Shown here piece by piece: positions 21,912 to 24,804 of a stretch of 24,804 nt of DNA. This stretch comes from CAZMGG01 sp964565715 (GTDB lineage: Bacteria > Planctomycetota > UBA1135 > UBA2386). The position numbers and the translations under genes were made by a program. Below the pieces are notes generated by a model. The model saw only the letters and a list, made by a program, of their open reading frames with translations, was not told the origin of the DNA and searched no databases. The stretch spans positions 1 to 24,804 of the forward strand of contig CAZMGG010000086.1 of assembly GCA_964565715.1 (NCBI GenBank). The letters run 5' to 3'. Each line of letters starts with the position of its first letter. The first letter of the stretch is position 1.

Positions 21912-24101
21912 CTACACGTCCAGGTTGGCCTGGCCGGTGCTGTAGACCAGCAGCACGTTCTGCAGCCCGGTGGTGAGCGCGGTGGTGCGCTCGAGGAAGG
22001 CCTGTTCCCCGCCCTCCGCCGGCGGTTCGAAGCCGATCATGACGACCGCGGCGCCCTGCGACTCATGGGCCAGCGTGGTGCGGAAGTCGGTGCCCACCAC
22101 GACGTGCGGCCGGGCGTGGATGCGGGCCTTCTGCAGGAGCGCCTCCAGGCCGCGGCGCGACTCGGCGACGCCGGCCTCGTTGGCGATCATGCGCAGCAGG
22201 CGGACCGTGCGGCCGCGCCACTCGGCGCTCTGGTCCATCAGGTGGGCGAGGATCAGCATCAGGTGGCCGTTGTCGCGGCCGCGCCACCAGACGTCGATGG
22301 TGCCGGGCGGCGTCTGCCAGAGGTCCTCGATCTCGCGATCGACCTTGGCCACCACCAGGCTGCGCTTCAGCGCCGCGGCGATGCGCAGGCCGGCGCAGAA
22401 CTCGATCAGGCGCGCCTTGTCCGACAGCCAGCCGAACAGGACCAGGTTGGGGCGCAGGGCGCCGATGCCGCTGCACTGCACGAGGGCCTCGACGCCGGCG
22501 TTCAGGCTGGGCGCGGCCACCACCGCCGGGAACGCGTCCAGTTCGTGCTCCGCCGAGAACGTCCGCAGCACCTTCTCCTGGCTGCGCACGCGATCGCTGT
22601 GCTCCTCGAGGTCGCCGGTGATGACCTGCGCCAGGGTCAGCAGGCCGCGGCCGCCGGTGAGCCAGTGGCCATAGATCGCCAGGTGGGCGCGGTTCCAGGC
22701 CGCGCCGCCGAACGCCAGGATCACCGGCCGCCAGTTCTTGGCGTGGAAGCGCTCGTTCTCCAGGCGCAGCAGATTGGTGCGGGCGCGCTCGAACGCCGCG
22801 CCGCTCTGCACGTCGCCCCAGGTGGCGCGGATCTCCTTGCGGCTGACGTAGTGGTGCAGCCCGGCCATCAACAGCACCGAGACGATGGCCCACAATGGCG
22901 AGATCAGCAGCATGGCGCCGAGGCAGCCCAGCGTGCCCAGCAGCGCGGTCCCCCAGTGGCTCCAGCGGAAGGTCGGCCGCCAGCTCGGATTGCGGGTGAT
23001 CGCCTCGTAGAACGTCGCCAGGTTCAACGCGCCGTACGTGATCAGGAAGAACATCGTGATCACCGGCGCGATCGCATCCAGGTCGCCGAGCAGGATGCCC
23101 GCCTCGGCGATCAGGAAGGTCAGCACCGTGGCGGCGCGCGGCTCGTTGCTCGGCCCGGCGCCGGCGCCGAGCGGGCGCAGCACCGGGAAGATCTGGTCGC
23201 GGGCCAGCGCCTGCATGATGCGCGGCGCGCCCATCATCGAGCCCAGCGCCGACGACAGCGTGGCGCAGAAGATGCCCAGCGTGATGAGCGCGGCCGACGG
23301 CGCGATGTCGGCCACCACCATGCTGTTGCCCAGCAGGGCCTCCCGATCGCGGGCGCAGCCCAGCAGCACCGCCATGGCGAGGTAGATGACGCCCGTCGTC
23401 AGCACCGCCAGCAGGGTGCCCTTCGGGATCGCCCTTGCCGGGTCCTTCAGGTCCCCCGACATGTTGGCGCCGGCCATGATCCCGGTGGCGGCGGGGAAGA
23501 ACAGCGCGAACATGGTCAGGAACGACTCGCCCGGCCCGTAGTCGCTCTGCCAGTTGGCCCGCAGCAGCCCGCCGTCGAACGACTGCAGGGCGCCCACCAC
23601 GAAGGCACCGATCGCCAGCAGCAGGGCCCCGAGGATCCCGTACTGCACCTTGATGGTCCAACCGGCGCCGATGTAGACGCACACGAAGGTGGCGATGTTG
23701 ACCACCGTCGCCACCGTGGTGGCGTCGCCGACTCCGGGCCAGGTGGCCCGCAGCGCCTCGGTGAAGCCGATCACGTACATCGCCACCGAGACCGCCTGCG
23801 CCAGGTAGAACACCACGCCGATGGCGCCGCCGAACTCGACGCCCAGGCTGCGCGAGATCAGGTAGTAGGCGCCGCCGCCCCGCACCCGCGTGTTGGTGGC
23901 GATCGCCGACAGCGACAGCGAGGTCAGCGTGGTGATCGCCTTGGCGCCCAGCACGATCAGCACCGCGTGCAGGATCCCGGCCTGGCCCACCACCTGACCG
24001 AAGCGCAGGAACATGATCACGCCCAGGATGGTCAGCGTGCAGGGCGTGAACACGCCGCCGAACGTCCCGAAGCGGCCGGTGGCGTGGGCGGAGGCTGGCA
24101 T
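21912..24101 (-). CDS. APC-superfamily transporter, cation-chloride cotransporter (SLC12)-like
   Basis: 729 residues from the ATG at 24101; the open frame continues upstream but without membrane character and antisense to a real gene. The start is supported by FGTFGGVFTPCTLTILGVIM, the usual beginning of SLC12/CCC-type carriers, followed by LRFGQVVGQAGI. About 12 membrane helices span residues ~20-470, including TSLSLSAIATN, RGGGAYYLISRSLGVEFGGA, FALFFPAATGIMAGANMSGD LKDP (the unwound helix 6 region) and ALGSMMGAPRIMQALARDQI. A soluble C-terminal region of ~250 residues (RARTNLLRLENERFHAKNWR and following) is the SLC12-like tail related to universal-stress folds. Substrate may be K+/Na+ with Cl- or an amino acid; the sequence does not decide. 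It is divergent from the next gene with a 76-bp gap. Confidence 0.9.
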   Translation of the reverse strand: MPASAHATGRFGTFGGVFTPCTLTILGVIMFLRFGQVVGQAGILHAVLIVLGAKAITTLTSLSLSAIATNTRVRGGGAYYLISRSLGVEFGGAIGVVFYLAQAVSVAMYVIGFTEALRATWPGVGDATTVATVVNIATFVCVYIGAGWTIKVQYGILGALLLAIGAFVVGALQSFDGGLLRANWQSDYGPGESFLTMFALFFPAATGIMAGANMSGDLKDPARAIPKGTLLAVLTTGVIYLAMAVLLGCARDREALLGNSMVVADIAPSAALITLGIFCATLSSALGSMMGAPRIMQALARDQIFPVLRPLGAGAGPSNEPRAATVLTFLIAEAGILLGDLDAIAPVITMFFLITYGALNLATFYEAITRNPSWRPTFRWSHWGTALLGTLGCLGAMLLISPLWAIVSVLLMAGLHHYVSRKEIRATWGDVQSGAAFERARTNLLRLENERFHAKNWRPVILAFGGAAWNRAHLAIYGHWLTGGRGLLTLAQVITGDLEEHSDRVRSQEKVLRTFSAEHELDAFPAVVAAPSLNAGVEALVQCSGIGALRPNLVLFGWLSDKARLIEFCAGLRIAAALKRSLVVAKVDREIEDLWQTPPGTIDVWWRGRDNGHLMLILAHLMDQSAEWRGRTVRLLRMIANEAGVAESRRGLEALLQKARIHARPHVVVGTDFRTTLAHESQGAAVVMIGFEPPAEGGEQAFLERTTALTTGLQNVLLVYSTGQANLDV

Positions 24102-24177
24102 GTCCGCGCGATTGTGGGGGCGGAGCGGCCGGCCGGCAAACGCGCGTTCCGGCGGCCGGCGGCTACCATTCCGCCCG

Positions 24178-24804
24178 ATGCGCTGGCTCGCGTTGGTCCT
24201 GTTCGCCGCCTGCACCCTGGTGCCCTCGCAGCACCCGCCGCAGCTCGTCCTGCCGCCGCGCGGGCCGGGCGCGCTGACCGGCAGCCAGCTCCTGCCGGGC
24301 CTCGTCGGCCTGCCGCTGGTCGAACGGGAGGCGCTGCTCTGGCACGAGTTCGCCGCCGGCAACGTGCCGCCGTTCCTGCGCACGCTGGTGCCGGTCACCA
24401 CCCAGGCCCTGATCGGCGGCCGCTCCCGCACAGCGACCTTCTGGTGCACCCGCGACCACCTCGGCATCGGCGCCGACGCCGACTGGTTCCGCATGCCGAT
24501 GACGCCGACCCTGGCGCAGCAGCTCGCCGACCGTCTGGAATGCGTGCTGCCGACCCGGCGCATGGTCGACGCGATCTGGGCCCAGGCGCCGGTCAAGCTG
24601 GCCCCGTTCCCCTACAGCCCGACGGTCTACGACATCCTCTCGGTCAGCCTCTTCCACCAGCACCACCTGCAGATCGAGTCCCAGCGCGGCAATCGACCCC
24701 AGGACCTGCTGGTCGCCGGCATCAAGAAGGACGTGGTCGCCTCGGCGCTGATCGCCAGCTGGCCCGGCCGCGTCTGCATCTACGGCTGGCACCAGAGCAA
24801 CGGC
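24178..24804 (+). CDS. Secreted conserved protein of unknown function, 3' truncated by the window
   Basis: The frame runs open for 209 codons from the ATG at 24178 to the window end. The N-terminus is a signal peptide (MRWLALVLFAACTLVPSQ; the Cys at residue 12 has no clear lipobox). The mature part begins with LPLVEREALLWHEFAAGNVP then PFLRTLVPV, followed by ATFWCTRDHLGIGADADWFR, MPMTPTLAQQLADRL, LPTRRMVDAIWAQA and LVAGIKKDVVASALIASWPG then RVCIYGWH. The GIKKDVV and YGWH segments remind me of a widespread exported hypothetical family of planctomycetes and myxobacteria; no function is known to me. A -10-like TACCAT (24164-24169) lies so close to the ATG that the mRNA may be nearly leaderless; no ribosome site is visible. 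Confidence 0.85.
   Translation, partial: MRWLALVLFAACTLVPSQHPPQLVLPPRGPGALTGSQLLPGLVGLPLVEREALLWHEFAAGNVPPFLRTLVPVTTQALIGGRSRTATFWCTRDHLGIGADADWFRMPMTPTLAQQLADRLECVLPTRRMVDAIWAQAPVKLAPFPYSPTVYDILSVSLFHQHHLQIESQRGNRPQDLLVAGIKKDVVASALIASWPGRVCIYGWHQSNG

Noticed and set aside
24102..24596. N-terminal extension of the transporter up to 24596
   Set aside because: The extension lacks membrane or known sequence and lies opposite the start of the secreted gene at 24178, which has a signal peptide and ordered composition.

Overview
The window is GC-rich bacterial chromosome, most likely from an uncultured member of the Planctomycetota. The pointers are a small ECF sigma factor followed by a membrane-anchored Ser/Thr kinase with a large C-terminal extension, giant secreted kelch proteins that share a lineage-typical C-terminal domain (a GC-containing start and an LPLPL-type core), and many secreted proteins of unknown role. 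The assignment rests on gene content only; no rRNA is present. I count 20 protein genes (two cut by the window edges), one tRNA and one tentative leader ORF.

Layout. 1-3408 (+): the 3' part of a right-handed beta-helix protein resembling the CEMIP/TMEM2/G8 group, translationally coupled by ATGA to a six-bladed kelch-like secreted protein. 3642-7910 (+): a compact housekeeping operon with an exported cyclophilin, a cytoplasmic cyclophilin, an enoyl-CoA hydratase, and PabB and PabC for p-aminobenzoate/folate synthesis. 7927-8152: a degenerate array of an unrecognised ~114-122 bp repeat. 8213-14200 (+): ECF sigma factor, Ser/Thr kinase with an altered catalytic loop, and a 1067-residue kelch protein. 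14234-14482: a second array of the same repeat in the same orientation, with two identical 114-bp units, so the repeats bracket the sigma/kinase/kelch block.

14494-17940 (-): an operon of three pseudopilin-like proteins (PilV/GspI-like, PulJ/PilW-like, PilX-like) and a membrane-anchored alpha-helical repeat protein. 18066-18617 (+): an unrecognised protein. 18694-18770 (+): tRNA-Arg(ACG). 18810-20196 (-): three ATGA-coupled genes (a DUF6717-like protein, an orphan, and a protein with a helix-turn-helix) behind a near-consensus sigma-70 promoter and a ~200-nt leader. 20478-21452 (-): another secreted protein, with two competing in-frame starts. 21912-24101 (-): an amino acid/cation-chloride (SLC12-like) transporter. 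24178 to the end (+): the start of a secreted conserved protein of unknown role.

The most unusual parts are the paired repeat arrays around the sigma/kinase/kelch block, the tRNA-adjacent three-gene operon with its own strong promoter, calcium-loop-like motifs in two adjacent pseudopilins, and the kinase catalytic-loop changes. I saw no CRISPR array, transposase, integrase or rRNA.
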